NCBI RefSeq assembly: GCF_900142475.1
Contig: NZ_FRAY01000001.1
Coordinates: 372,001 to 436,000, forward strand
Reading direction: 5' to 3'
From: Fibrobacter sp. UWH4
GTDB taxonomy: Bacteria > Fibrobacterota > Fibrobacteria > Fibrobacterales > Fibrobacteraceae
Length of the DNA: 64,000 nucleotides
The position numbers and the translations under genes are program-made. How positions within the stretch are numbered: position 1 is the stretch's first letter; every line of letters begins with the position of its first letter. A model generated the notes under the pieces. It searched no databases. It had not been told where the DNA came from and was given only the letters and a program-made list of their open reading frames with translations. Positions 17,070-25,613 of this stretch are shown here, piece after piece.

Positions 17070-18644
17070 CTAATAATAAAAGAATGCATTTTTGAGGTCC
17101 TCGGCGAAATTTTTTGCTCCGCAGATATTGTCACTGGGTGTGGATCCGTGCGTACTTGAATAACGGGGATCGTCGTCGTTAAATCTTATCTTAATGTGGT
17201 TATTTGTGTGATGGTCGCACTTGATTCCGAATTTGCACAAAATGTCGGTATTTCGGAGAAAGTTATTCTTTCGACTTGCATTGAGTAATTGAGAAACATC
17301 TTGCTTATAGGTCTTGTAGCGTTGTTCCGCATCGGAATTTGCCGAAATAAAAGCCTGCCATATATCCTGAGACCTTAGTTTACAGGAATTTGCCTTGACG
17401 GGGCCGTTTTCCATGGCGAAATGGAGGGCGCTCATCAGAGCGATTTCGAATTCACCTGCAAATTTTTCTGTTTCTTTTTCAGGAAGCGAGAATATGCCGA
17501 AACGGTCCTGCCGTTGACGGAGCGACTGTACCTGAGCCTGAAGGTTCTGAATTTGCCAGTCGGCATTTTGCAGGCGCTGCCCGAAGTTCTTGTTGTCGTT
17601 TTCGAGCGAGATCTTTTCCTGATTGTTGTGCTCCAGCATCTGTTCGGCAATCTTTTGAATTTCGTCGATTTCTTCGTTTTTCTTTTCGATGGCGAAATCT
17701 TTGGATTGCTTTAATTTTTCGATTTTCTGCTGGAGGTTCTCGATTTCGCGGTCACGCTTTCGGGTAGCGGTTTCGTTTGTATTCAAAAGAGCAGTGTAGG
17801 CTTTTTGGACGGTTTGCAGCTCTTTCTGCAGTAGGTCAATGGCTTTGTCTTGCCGGGCCACCTTATCGACGAGTTTTTCTCGCTTGGCTTTTTTGGCTCC
17901 CTTACGCTGTTCTTTTTCGGTGGCGTACCGTTGGATGTTGAACGTCCCTCTTTCGGTTTTGATGGTCTCCTTGATAACCTTGCGGGTGGAGTCCTCTCGG
18001 CGTGAGCAGAGTCTTACTTTCCAGGTGTCGTCGGGGCCGCTAGACATATATTTGGGAATGCGTATGGGAGGCGTTTCGCGGATGACGAGTTCGTGGAAAA
18101 TCTTGTGAGCGACCGTGATGGGGCTTGCGCTATAGGCTTCTCCGATAGAAACGGAAAATGTAGGCGTGCTATTGTCTTTGGCGAAGGGGCGTAATATCTC
18201 AAGAATGTCTGAAAGGGCTGAATCCACTTTTGGCAAGGTCGTATCCCATAGGGTAATGAAGAGCCTCGCAACTTTCTTGTTTTGGCTTCGCAAAATAAGT
18301 CGTATGTTGGCATCGGGATTTAGGCGGCGAAATTCGCAGGTAATGATGTCGGTGGAGCCGATGTTTGTATGGTCGGTCCATTTTCCTGTTAGGTCGCATC
18401 CGGAATGGAGCAGGTCGAGCAGGTTCTCGTTATAGCATTTGGAAAGGTCCAGGGGGTCGACATGGTAAATTTGCCAGTCGATAGTGATAATCCTGTAGAT
18501 TTCCTTGATGGGAACGTCCAGAAGTTCTATTTCGGTATGGAGCGTGTACGGCAGCGGAGTGTTCTGAAGGGTGGAACCGCAGAATGTGATAATTTTTTTG
18601 CCGAATCGGCGAGCGAAGGTGTGAATTCGATAGGGGTGTTTCAT
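17070..18644 (-). CDS. Coiled-coil protein of unknown function
   Basis: A 524-residue cytoplasmic protein (no signal or membrane segment) that I do not recognise. Residues 1-230 form a mixed alpha/beta region, about 235-390 a long Lys/Glu/Gln-rich coiled coil (EKLVDKVARQDKAIDLLQKE and onward), and 395-524 a compact C-terminal domain ending DDPRYSSTHGSTPSDN and AEDLKNAFFYY. The start at 18644 has only a poor ribosome-binding site. Flanked by the GH9 gene and a divergent methyltransferase, it has no operon partner. A structural or DNA-associated role would be a guess. Confidence 0.7.
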   Translation of the reverse strand: MKHPYRIHTFARRFGKKIITFCGSTLQNTPLPYTLHTEIELLDVPIKEIYRIITIDWQIYHVDPLDLSKCYNENLLDLLHSGCDLTGKWTDHTNIGSTDIITCEFRRLNPDANIRLILRSQNKKVARLFITLWDTTLPKVDSALSDILEILRPFAKDNSTPTFSVSIGEAYSASPITVAHKIFHELVIRETPPIRIPKYMSSGPDDTWKVRLCSRREDSTRKVIKETIKTERGTFNIQRYATEKEQRKGAKKAKREKLVDKVARQDKAIDLLQKELQTVQKAYTALLNTNETATRKRDREIENLQQKIEKLKQSKDFAIEKKNEEIDEIQKIAEQMLEHNNQEKISLENDNKNFGQRLQNADWQIQNLQAQVQSLRQRQDRFGIFSLPEKETEKFAGEFEIALMSALHFAMENGPVKANSCKLRSQDIWQAFISANSDAEQRYKTYKQDVSQLLNASRKNNFLRNTDILCKFGIKCDHHTNNHIKIRFNDDDPRYSSTHGSTPSDNICGAKNFAEDLKNAFFYY

Positions 18645-18715
18645 AGGTGTTTAGTGGGTGCCGCCTATAATTAGAAAACCCCTTTTTTACAAACAAGAGA
18701 AAAAAGATTTTACGT

Positions 18716-18745
18716 CCATTTTGCTAGCATCAGTTTGCAAAATGG
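18716..18745. promoter_or_regulatory. Inverted repeat between divergent genes
   Basis: CCATTTTGC, twelve bases, GCAAAATGG is a perfect 9-bp dyad in the 165-bp gap between the coiled-coil gene and the methyltransferase gene. Suitable for a dimeric regulator; purely positional evidence. Confidence 0.3.
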
Positions 18746-18809
18746 CGGGCATGTTTGTTTTCGAAGAAAAAGTTGATTATATTTTGTGGATTTAGCTATA
18801 TTTATTTTG

Positions 18810-20024
18810 ATGATTCTTGATTTGCGTATAGAAAAGTTGGTGCAGGGGGGCGAGGGAATGGCGCGCCTTCCCGATGGCCGCGTGTGCTTTGTGCAGGGGG
18901 CATTGCCCGGTGAACTTTGCACGGTTGAACTTTTGCAAAACAAGAAGGATTTTACGCGGGGTCGGGTGGTGAAGGTCGTCGAGAAAAGTCCCGATCGCGC
19001 GCAGCCGAAATGCCCCCTTTACGGAAAATGCGGCGGATGTAGCTTGCAGCACTTGGAAAGCGATAAGCAGGCTCTGTATTCGGAACGGGTGGAACGGGAA
19101 AACTTCAAACGGTTGGCCCATGTCGCGCTTCCGGAGAATTTCGTAATTCATACGGGGCCTGCGTGGGGCTATAGGAATCGTGCCCGAGTAGTCATCGCAA
19201 CCTCAAAAGAGGGAAAGGTGCGCTACGGTTTCCGTATGCAAAAAAGCAACGGCATTGTCTCGTTTGAGAACTGTCCCGTATTGACGCCTGCCTTGAATGA
19301 TTTCTTGAAGTCGAATGCTTCAAAAATTTACGAAGAATTTGTCCGTTCCCAGCCAGTCAATCGTAAAAAGCCCTTTGAACTGGATGTAAATCTGTTCGAT
19401 AACGGAAACGGCAAGGTCAGCTATTATTACAAGGGAATGCCTGCTTCTGATTTCGAAAAGAAGGCGGTAAGTATCGTTGAAATGGCGGGAAAGAGAATCC
19501 AGTCCGATGCTTCTGTCTTTTTCCAGAGCAATCTTCAGCTATTGCCGGAGCTCGTGAATGCGGTACAGAATGCTGTGGATGAGGGGCTTGCCAATGGCGA
19601 AGCGAGTGATGCCTGGCTAATCGACCTCTTTAGTGGAGTGGGCTTCTTTGCTACCATCTTGAAAGATCGCTTCAAAAAGATTACGACGGTGGAACGTGAC
19701 GAAGGGTGTCTCAAACACGCAAATGTGAATTTGTCTGCAGAGAATGTTTCTGCTCCGGCCGAAGATTGGCTTGCCGAAAATGTCGTCGACGTGCCTGCCT
19801 CCTTGATCGTGGATCCTCCTCGGACAGGCCTTCCTCCGAGCGCCTTGGATGCCATTGTGAAAAGTTCTGTTAACAGACTGATTTATGTTTCCTGTGACCC
19901 GGTGACCTTGGCGAGGGACTTTGCAAAGTTCAGGGATGCCGGTTTTGCGCTGAAAAGGGCAGAAGGTTTTGCCTTTTATCCGCAAACGCCTCATTTGGAA
20001 ATGATGTTCGTGCTTTCGCGTTAG
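18810..20024 (+). CDS. 23S rRNA (uracil-5)-methyltransferase, RumA/RlmD type
   Basis: A ~404-residue SAM-dependent enzyme methylating a uracil in rRNA (tRNA U54 for TrmA-like relatives). An N-terminal TRAM-like domain is followed by the Fe-S cysteine cluster CPLYGKCGGCSLQH, the SAM loop LIDLFSGVGFFAT, DPPRTGLP and the catalytic cysteine in YVSCDPVTLARD. The frame also opens with GTG eight codons earlier at 18786. ATG 18810 is chosen because the TRAM domain begins at once; neither start has a good ribosome-binding site. Single gene. Confidence 0.88.
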   Translation: MILDLRIEKLVQGGEGMARLPDGRVCFVQGALPGELCTVELLQNKKDFTRGRVVKVVEKSPDRAQPKCPLYGKCGGCSLQHLESDKQALYSERVERENFKRLAHVALPENFVIHTGPAWGYRNRARVVIATSKEGKVRYGFRMQKSNGIVSFENCPVLTPALNDFLKSNASKIYEEFVRSQPVNRKKPFELDVNLFDNGNGKVSYYYKGMPASDFEKKAVSIVEMAGKRIQSDASVFFQSNLQLLPELVNAVQNAVDEGLANGEASDAWLIDLFSGVGFFATILKDRFKKITTVERDEGCLKHANVNLSAENVSAPAEDWLAENVVDVPASLIVDPPRTGLPPSALDAIVKSSVNRLIYVSCDPVTLARDFAKFRDAGFALKRAEGFAFYPQTPHLEMMFVLSR

Positions 20025-20079
20025 CCGGAAATTTCCAAATTTGCTAGTTTATTCATAGAAAAGTTTGACGGAGGTCGCT

Positions 20080-20514
20080 ATGAAAAAGGTGACATTGGTA
20101 TTGTTTGTTTTCGTTGCCCTGCTTACAGGGTGTAATGTCGAGAAAACCGCCATTGTGTGCGGTAGGGAATGGAACCCGAACCTCGAAGTGGTGGCGGATA
20201 CGGCCAGCGAATTCGAAATGAAGGATCAGCTGATCGTGCAGTTCCGCTACGGTAAGAATTTTGATTTTGCCAAGCTTAAAACGGCCTTCTACGAAGGGAC
20301 CCTCGCAAATAAGGGATCCGAAATCTGGAACCACGAAGTGGCCGTGAGCGAAAAGATGGGCGTCTATACGCTGCAAGGCAAGTCCCGCCACGGTGGATTG
20401 ATGACGGCTCGCGAGCTGTGCCGTAAAAAGGAACCTGGTCCCGTCGTCATCGAAGTGAGTGGTGACGGAAAAGTTCTCTTGTCGAAGCAAATTTTATTGA
20501 CCAAGAATCGGTAA
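20080..20514 (+). CDS. Small lipoprotein
   Basis: A 144-residue lipoprotein: signal MKKVTLVLFVFVALLTGC with a lipobox Cys18, then a small beta-rich domain with two further cysteines (C26 and C111). GGAGG stands before ATG 20080, which is why the five-codon upstream extension is not used. It is the first of three lipoprotein genes with gaps of 3 and 5 bases, so they are one operon. I do not recognise the family. Confidence 0.8.
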   Translation: MKKVTLVLFVFVALLTGCNVEKTAIVCGREWNPNLEVVADTASEFEMKDQLIVQFRYGKNFDFAKLKTAFYEGTLANKGSEIWNHEVAVSEKMGVYTLQGKSRHGGLMTARELCRKKEPGPVVIEVSGDGKVLLSKQILLTKNR

Positions 20515-20517
20515 CTC

Positions 20518-21432
20518 ATGAAAAAAGTGTTATGTGCGGTCGCAGCGGCCCTTCTCCTTGGCGGTTGCGGTGAGTCTAGAGTCGATGTCCAGTATAAGGT
20601 GGACGCACCTGTTGTCGTAGAACTCTATGCAGAAGGGTATTTTTCGACAATAGACTTGAAGGGTGACGAAAAAATGGGGACGGTGACGGCTGCATACGCG
20701 AACCTGACCTACTCCAATGTGGGTGATACGCTCAAGGTCCATCGCGATTACGTGATGGACAAGTCCCGTGGCTATCTCAAGAACTTTATGCCGTCGGAAC
20801 TTGCTTGGCGCGTGAAATCCGTGGATATGGCCGCGGTGGACCGTGAGGTAAAAAGTGTCGAAGGTCTCGATGACGGTTATGATTCGCTTTTGGCGAGGAT
20901 TCCCATGCCCGAGGTCTGGCGAAAGCAGCTTCTCAATCCTGAATACAAACCGCACTTGAAGCGCCTTGAAAAACACCGCTGGGAAATGGACCACATGTTG
21001 CTTGGCTCGGTGCCGACCAAGGGTAACATTACGCAGATGCTCAAGAACCAGGGGCGCCTGAATTTTGCCCTGATCCAGGTGGATTCCGTAGTGGTGAAGG
21101 GATTTGAAAATCGCGATCACCGCCGCTGCCTGGACTATGTCGTTTACTTGCAGGAAAAGGAAAGCTTCCCGTATTACATCTGGGAACAGCACGTGAATAG
21201 CAACATCGTTCCTGAAAAGTTCAAGAAGTATAACAAGGGGCTCAAGGCGGAATACCAGACCCAGTTCGAGGTTATGATCGACCCGACGACCGGCGTCCCT
21301 TGTCAGGAACGCGAAGTCAAGGTCGGTACGCATACGATGGTGAATCCCGACACGAAGGATACGGCGACCTTCAAGAGCCAGATTACGCTTGAAAGGCTGT
21401 ACACGATCAAGAAGCCGGAAGAAAACGAATAA
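20518..21432 (+). CDS. Lipoprotein of unknown function
   Basis: A 304-residue lipoprotein with signal MKKVLCAVAAALLLGGC (Cys17) and a beta-rich start (VDVQYKVDAPVVVELYAEG) followed by a helical middle with charged segments (RLEKHRWEMDHMLLGS). The C-terminal third reads as a beta sheet (KAEYQTQFEVMIDPTTGVPC). It is the central gene of the three-lipoprotein operon, starting three bases after the first gene's stop. No known family is recognised. Products of such operons usually act together at one membrane site. Confidence 0.75.
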   Translation: MKKVLCAVAAALLLGGCGESRVDVQYKVDAPVVVELYAEGYFSTIDLKGDEKMGTVTAAYANLTYSNVGDTLKVHRDYVMDKSRGYLKNFMPSELAWRVKSVDMAAVDREVKSVEGLDDGYDSLLARIPMPEVWRKQLLNPEYKPHLKRLEKHRWEMDHMLLGSVPTKGNITQMLKNQGRLNFALIQVDSVVVKGFENRDHRRCLDYVVYLQEKESFPYYIWEQHVNSNIVPEKFKKYNKGLKAEYQTQFEVMIDPTTGVPCQEREVKVGTHTMVNPDTKDTATFKSQITLERLYTIKKPEENE

Positions 21433-21437
21433 TAATT

Positions 21438-21899
21438 ATGAAACCGAGCCTTTCCGTATACATCCTTCTGTCTACCGCCTACTTCCTCCTATTTCTTGTG
21501 GGCTGCACCTCGCATCCGTCGCCGCAGCAGACGATGGTCGATGACCGTTACCTAGTATACAAGGAAATGGAAAAGGCTTATCGCAATGCCGAAGAAGATT
21601 ACATGAACTTGCTCTTCAATATCGAGCGTATGCCCGAGGAAGAAGAGCTGTGGATCATGAAACGCGACAAGATGCTTGAACTGATGCAACTCAAGGAGCT
21701 GATGCTCAATGCTCGCGCGGAATTGGACCAGGCGATGCAGGAGTGGGAACGCCACATGATGGACCTGCAGGCCGAGCAGAAAAAGGCGCAGGTCAAACAG
21801 TTCAATCCTAATTTTACCGGAAAGGATGCTCAGCGGACCAGTCCGGGGCAGTTGCTCCCTGGCGAGGTCAAGCCCCGCAAGAAATACGGCGAACTGTAG
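21438..21899 (+). CDS. Helical lipoprotein
   Basis: A 153-residue lipoprotein (signal MKPSLSVYILLSTAYFLLFL, lipobox VGC at 21-23). The mature part is a nearly continuous charged helix from about residue 42 to 125 (EMEKAYRNAEEDYMNLLFNI, LMLNARAELDQAMQEWERHM) and is likely a coiled coil. The C-terminal tail is basic and proline-rich. It ends the three-lipoprotein operon. It could tether or space the two partner proteins; no family is recognised. Confidence 0.75.
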   Translation: MKPSLSVYILLSTAYFLLFLVGCTSHPSPQQTMVDDRYLVYKEMEKAYRNAEEDYMNLLFNIERMPEEEELWIMKRDKMLELMQLKELMLNARAELDQAMQEWERHMMDLQAEQKKAQVKQFNPNFTGKDAQRTSPGQLLPGEVKPRKKYGEL

Positions 21900-21900
21900 T

Positions 21901-21945
21901 GAATTCAGAATTCGGATTTCTGATTTCGGATTTTGAAATTATTTA
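21901..21945. repeat. GAATTCGGATTT short-repeat element
   Basis: GAATTCAGAATTCGGATTTC and TGATTTCGGATTTTGAAATT follow the lipoprotein operon. The same family fills 36415-36487. Confidence 0.5.
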
Positions 21946-21969
21946 AGATGTAGCGGTTAACTCGTTGCC

Positions 21970-24900
21970 TTACTGCCATGAGTTAACAAACCCCATTCCA
22001 ATGGCGAATTTGATTCTCGTGGGCGCGATGCTCTCGGGAATTATAGGAAGGTCAATAGGCGTGAGTTTTTTGCCACCGTGCAGGTCTTCGTCTTCGCCGA
22101 TGCGGTCTAGGCCGCGGGCGAGCGTGAATGAAATGTCGAACGGTGTCCCGTAGAAAATCCGGTTGCTGATACGGAACGAAAGTCCCACGGAACGGTCCCA
22201 GAAACGGTGGTCGGTAAACTTGTCGGTGTCAAACCATTTGTCGCCATTCCAGGCGGCACCTATTTGTGCGAATAGGTCGATGTAGAAACTGCGCGTCACG
22301 AATATCCAGGCGCCCTTGCGCCAATCGTCGTAAACGGGGAAAAGGTAGTGGAGTTCCGCGATGGCGGTGCGCATTCCTGCGAGCGTGTAGTTCTCGGAAC
22401 TGCGCAGGTACGGGTAACCTTCTAGGAAAATCGGACTGTAGTAGTAGGAGTCCAGCGTGTCGTGGTCGGTGGAATCCTGGCGAGTGTCGGTACTCCAGTT
22501 GAAGACTCCGCCGAGCTTGCCTCCAGCGGCGAGGCGCGCGCCTGTAAGCGGGCTCTGCACGCTTCCGTAGAGGTTGAGCCCTAGCTCGTTGACGATGAAA
22601 TTCCTGTACTTCGGGGTGATTTTTCCGCTCGGGCTGATGACGAAGCTTTCGGCGAATGTTCCGGGACGGAACAGGTCGGAATTCGTGTACTGGTAGTAGA
22701 TGTTCAGCCCGTTTCCCTGGCCGGAGATTTCGGAGCCTTCGGCATGGTCGGCGTAGAGGCCGAACGAAACGAGGGCGCTGATGCGTTTCTGGTAGGTCCA
22801 GTCTAACTTGTCTTCGTAGAGGTTGAAATTCGCCCAGTCATAGCCCACGGCTATCTGGAGTGTGTCGATGCTCTTGAAGATACTGTATCCAATACCAGCG
22901 ACGATGGCTTGCATCGGAATGGCGTAATGGCTCGTGTGGAGGCTGTCTCCCTTGGCACGGACGTCTTCGTTGCGGACGGTGTCCTGGCTGGTGTAGTTGG
23001 CGTAGGTGTAGCTGAGGGAGAGGTCAAGCGGAGTGCTCCTGTTTTCCCACGAGACGAAGAATTCTTTTTCCTGTTTCGGGTTGAGGCCGTCACCGTTGAT
23101 GTAGTTGAATCCGTTACCAAGTTCCAGAAGGAATCCGATCTGAACGGTGTTTTTCTTGAGGGCGTCGGAAATGATCGCGGCAAGTCCCGCCTTGGCCTTG
23201 AGCTTGCCTTCGCCGAACACCGTGAGGTCGGGGGCGTTCTCGCGGAATACGAGCATCGGGACGAATAGCGGGATGTTCGGGATGGGCTTGTAGTCCTTTT
23301 CGACTCCGGCGAATTCGACATCATTCAGTTCAAGTTGCTTTATGATTCGTGCGGGGAGCGTCCCGTGAAGCGAAATGCTTGCAGGGGCGGGCTTCTGCGT
23401 AACGGTGCGTGTGGTGTCCGTAATCTTGATGATGCTATCGCGGAGGGTGACTGCGGGAATCTTGTTGCAGCTTGTAGTGGAGTCCACGACAGAAGCTTCG
23501 GCTTGCAATGAGGTGTCCGCCTTGAAGTTCTCGCCTTGAGTTGAATCGGCCGGTATGATGCTGTCGGAACATTGCCACGTGGTGTCGGCCAGCTGAATGA
23601 GGCTATCGCGTTCGGTTACGGTGACGGTCGTGTCGTCGATGAGCGGAGGTGTACTGTAGCTCATCTTGTAAAGCGAAAAACCGTCCTTGTCATATTCGGT
23701 AAAGTAGAGCGTGTCGCCCGCGAGGGTCGGGGTGAATGCGCCGCCGACAACGTTGGTGAGCGGGCGTTCGGCTCCGGTCGAAAGAGTTTTCTCGATAAGG
23801 TTGAAGATGCCGTTCCTGTTGCTCGCGAAGACAATCTTGTCATTGTCAAGCCAGTTCACATCGCGTTCGTCAAAACCTTCGGTAGAGACGATCTTGAAGT
23901 TCTTTCCGTCGCTGTCAATCACGGCAATGCCGCGTGTCACGTTGTCAAAGAAGCCAAAGGCGATGCGCTTGCCGTCGGGGCTGAACTTGGGACTGTAAAT
24001 GTTGTAGTAATCGAATTTCGCGTCGGGAACGAAGATGTCCACAGGGTCTTCGGCGGTGTAGTCGTTCAGATCCTTCGGGTACGGAACCTTGGCTAGCTTG
24101 AACCGGGTGCTGTAGGATTCACGCATGGCAAAGACGATGGTGGTTCCTTGCTTGTCGATGGCGGGGTAGACGGCGTCCGCGAGGTAGGTGACTGAAACGA
24201 TATTTTTGTTGGTGTCGCTGACGGCGATGTCAAAATGGGCGTGTCCGTCCTTGTCGCGGTTCAGGTAGTTGACGTAGGCGAGTATGGGCCCCTGAACGCT
24301 ATCTTCGTATACGTCGATACCCTTGTCGAGCCACGCTTTCTTGAGCTTGAAGCCGTGTTTGGCGTAATCGGAAATATCGATGGTCTCGCTTTCGTTTTCT
24401 ATTTCAATGTCTCCGATTTCGACACCGTCAATGACTTCTGCAGAATCCTTGACTGTTGCGGAATCACTCGTTTCTCGTTTCTCGTCTTTCGTCTCACCTA
24501 TTTCCATTTTGAAAATGCTTCCGTCGAACCACGCTCCGCCAAAGTTCGAGACCCCGTAGAGGTGGTTCCCTGCGACTACAGGAAAGTCCTGCCAGAAGGC
24601 GTCTTCGGTCAACTTGGTTCCCTCGACAAGCGTTCCAAGGCTGTCGCGTTGAGCCTTGTACTGTTCAGTGATATCTTCTTTCCACTTGTCGTAGAGTTCC
24701 TGCTCATCGATGCCGAGGACTTTCTGAATGGCTCCGTCAAGTGTCATGCGGTGGTATTTTGACAACTCGTGCCAGATTTTGGGGACGGCATCTTCGCCGT
24801 ACTTTTGGCTGATGTAGCGTACGAGCGAAAAACCCTGCGTGTAGGGGCCGAGTTCTGCAAATAGCGAGTTGTCCGTGAAGTCGTGCATGTAGGGGAGCGT

Positions 24901-25518
24901 GAGCAAGGAATCGTTCAGTGCCGCCACGCGGAGCAACATGTCGCGGTGGGAATCCCAGGCATCAAAACCCATGCGGCTCGATTCGTACTGGGCAGTTCCT
25001 TCGGCAAACCAGAGCGGTTGCAACGTGAAGGGAATCATTGTCGCGAAATCTTGTGTGGTGCGTTCGTTATAGTAGTCCGTGTAGCTGACTTGGAAACCGT
25101 ACAGGTTAGGAGGAAACTTGCTTGCGTTTTCGATGCTGACTAGGTGGCTGAACTCGTGGGTAACCACGTCCGAAAGCCAACCGTGGCTGCTGCGCACCTT
25201 GAAATCCCAGTTCGTTAGCCATAGGTTGATCGAATTCTCGGCGGGAATGGCGTTGCCGTTGCTATAGAGGGCGTTGTTGAGGGTTGCGTTTACGCGGCCA
25301 GGTAAGTCATGGTGGTAACGGTTGACAACGGAATCATAGACGGCTTCGGCGTATGCGGAGACTTTGGCGGCGTGGCTCGAATATTCAACAGGATAGATAA
25401 AGTTGAAATGGTCTGTGGCGGCTGTTTTCCAATGGATATCGCTATTATTGCCGTAAAAACCATTGGCGAAAGCTACGCCAATACAAAAAAATACAAGGCT
25501 CGAAATATAGGCACGCAT
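21970..25518 (-). CDS. Metallopeptidase-propeller-outer-membrane barrel fusion
   Basis: A 1182-residue exported protein. After a signal peptide (to ~19) comes a gluzincin-like peptidase domain: zinc motif HEFSH at 121-125 (H121, E122, H125) with a third ligand candidate E173 in WFAEGTAQYE. Residues ~300-640 carry TolB/WD40-like propeller strands (FSPDGKRIAFGFFD, DDKIVFASNRNG). A Thr/Ser/Asp-rich linker follows, and 790-1182 form a BamA/Omp85-like barrel (GYPYLRSSENYTLAG). Residues near 346-358 are encoded by an AGACGAAAGACGAG microrepeat. A surface or periplasmic protease anchored by its own barrel is inferred. Confidence 0.82.
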   Translation of the reverse strand: MRAYISSLVFFCIGVAFANGFYGNNSDIHWKTAATDHFNFIYPVEYSSHAAKVSAYAEAVYDSVVNRYHHDLPGRVNATLNNALYSNGNAIPAENSINLWLTNWDFKVRSSHGWLSDVVTHEFSHLVSIENASKFPPNLYGFQVSYTDYYNERTTQDFATMIPFTLQPLWFAEGTAQYESSRMGFDAWDSHRDMLLRVAALNDSLLTLPYMHDFTDNSLFAELGPYTQGFSLVRYISQKYGEDAVPKIWHELSKYHRMTLDGAIQKVLGIDEQELYDKWKEDITEQYKAQRDSLGTLVEGTKLTEDAFWQDFPVVAGNHLYGVSNFGGAWFDGSIFKMEIGETKDEKRETSDSATVKDSAEVIDGVEIGDIEIENESETIDISDYAKHGFKLKKAWLDKGIDVYEDSVQGPILAYVNYLNRDKDGHAHFDIAVSDTNKNIVSVTYLADAVYPAIDKQGTTIVFAMRESYSTRFKLAKVPYPKDLNDYTAEDPVDIFVPDAKFDYYNIYSPKFSPDGKRIAFGFFDNVTRGIAVIDSDGKNFKIVSTEGFDERDVNWLDNDKIVFASNRNGIFNLIEKTLSTGAERPLTNVVGGAFTPTLAGDTLYFTEYDKDGFSLYKMSYSTPPLIDDTTVTVTERDSLIQLADTTWQCSDSIIPADSTQGENFKADTSLQAEASVVDSTTSCNKIPAVTLRDSIIKITDTTRTVTQKPAPASISLHGTLPARIIKQLELNDVEFAGVEKDYKPIPNIPLFVPMLVFRENAPDLTVFGEGKLKAKAGLAAIISDALKKNTVQIGFLLELGNGFNYINGDGLNPKQEKEFFVSWENRSTPLDLSLSYTYANYTSQDTVRNEDVRAKGDSLHTSHYAIPMQAIVAGIGYSIFKSIDTLQIAVGYDWANFNLYEDKLDWTYQKRISALVSFGLYADHAEGSEISGQGNGLNIYYQYTNSDLFRPGTFAESFVISPSGKITPKYRNFIVNELGLNLYGSVQSPLTGARLAAGGKLGGVFNWSTDTRQDSTDHDTLDSYYYSPIFLEGYPYLRSSENYTLAGMRTAIAELHYLFPVYDDWRKGAWIFVTRSFYIDLFAQIGAAWNGDKWFDTDKFTDHRFWDRSVGLSFRISNRIFYGTPFDISFTLARGLDRIGEDEDLHGGKKLTPIDLPIIPESIAPTRIKFAIGMGFVNSWQ
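24469..24498. repeat. AGACGAAAGACGAG microrepeat inside a gene
   Basis: On the minus strand GAGACGAAAGACGAGAAACG lies in the linker between the peptidase and propeller domains and is read as GETKDEKRETSDS. The same unit occurs at 10530-10563. Confidence 0.65.
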
Positions 25519-25554
25519 AAGTGACTACAATATACAAAATACGCAGCGAAACCG

Positions 25555-25585
25555 CAAAAAAGGTCGCCCGCGATGGGGCGACCTT
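25555..25585 (-). terminator. Rho-independent terminator
   Basis: AAGGTCGCCC pairs with GGGCGACCTT (25560-25569 and 25576-25585); on the minus strand TTTTTT follows. It ends the GH5 gene and insulates the peptidase fusion downstream. Confidence 0.85.
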
Positions 25586-25613
25586 GGATTATTATGGGAG
25601 TTCTAGAATTTTT

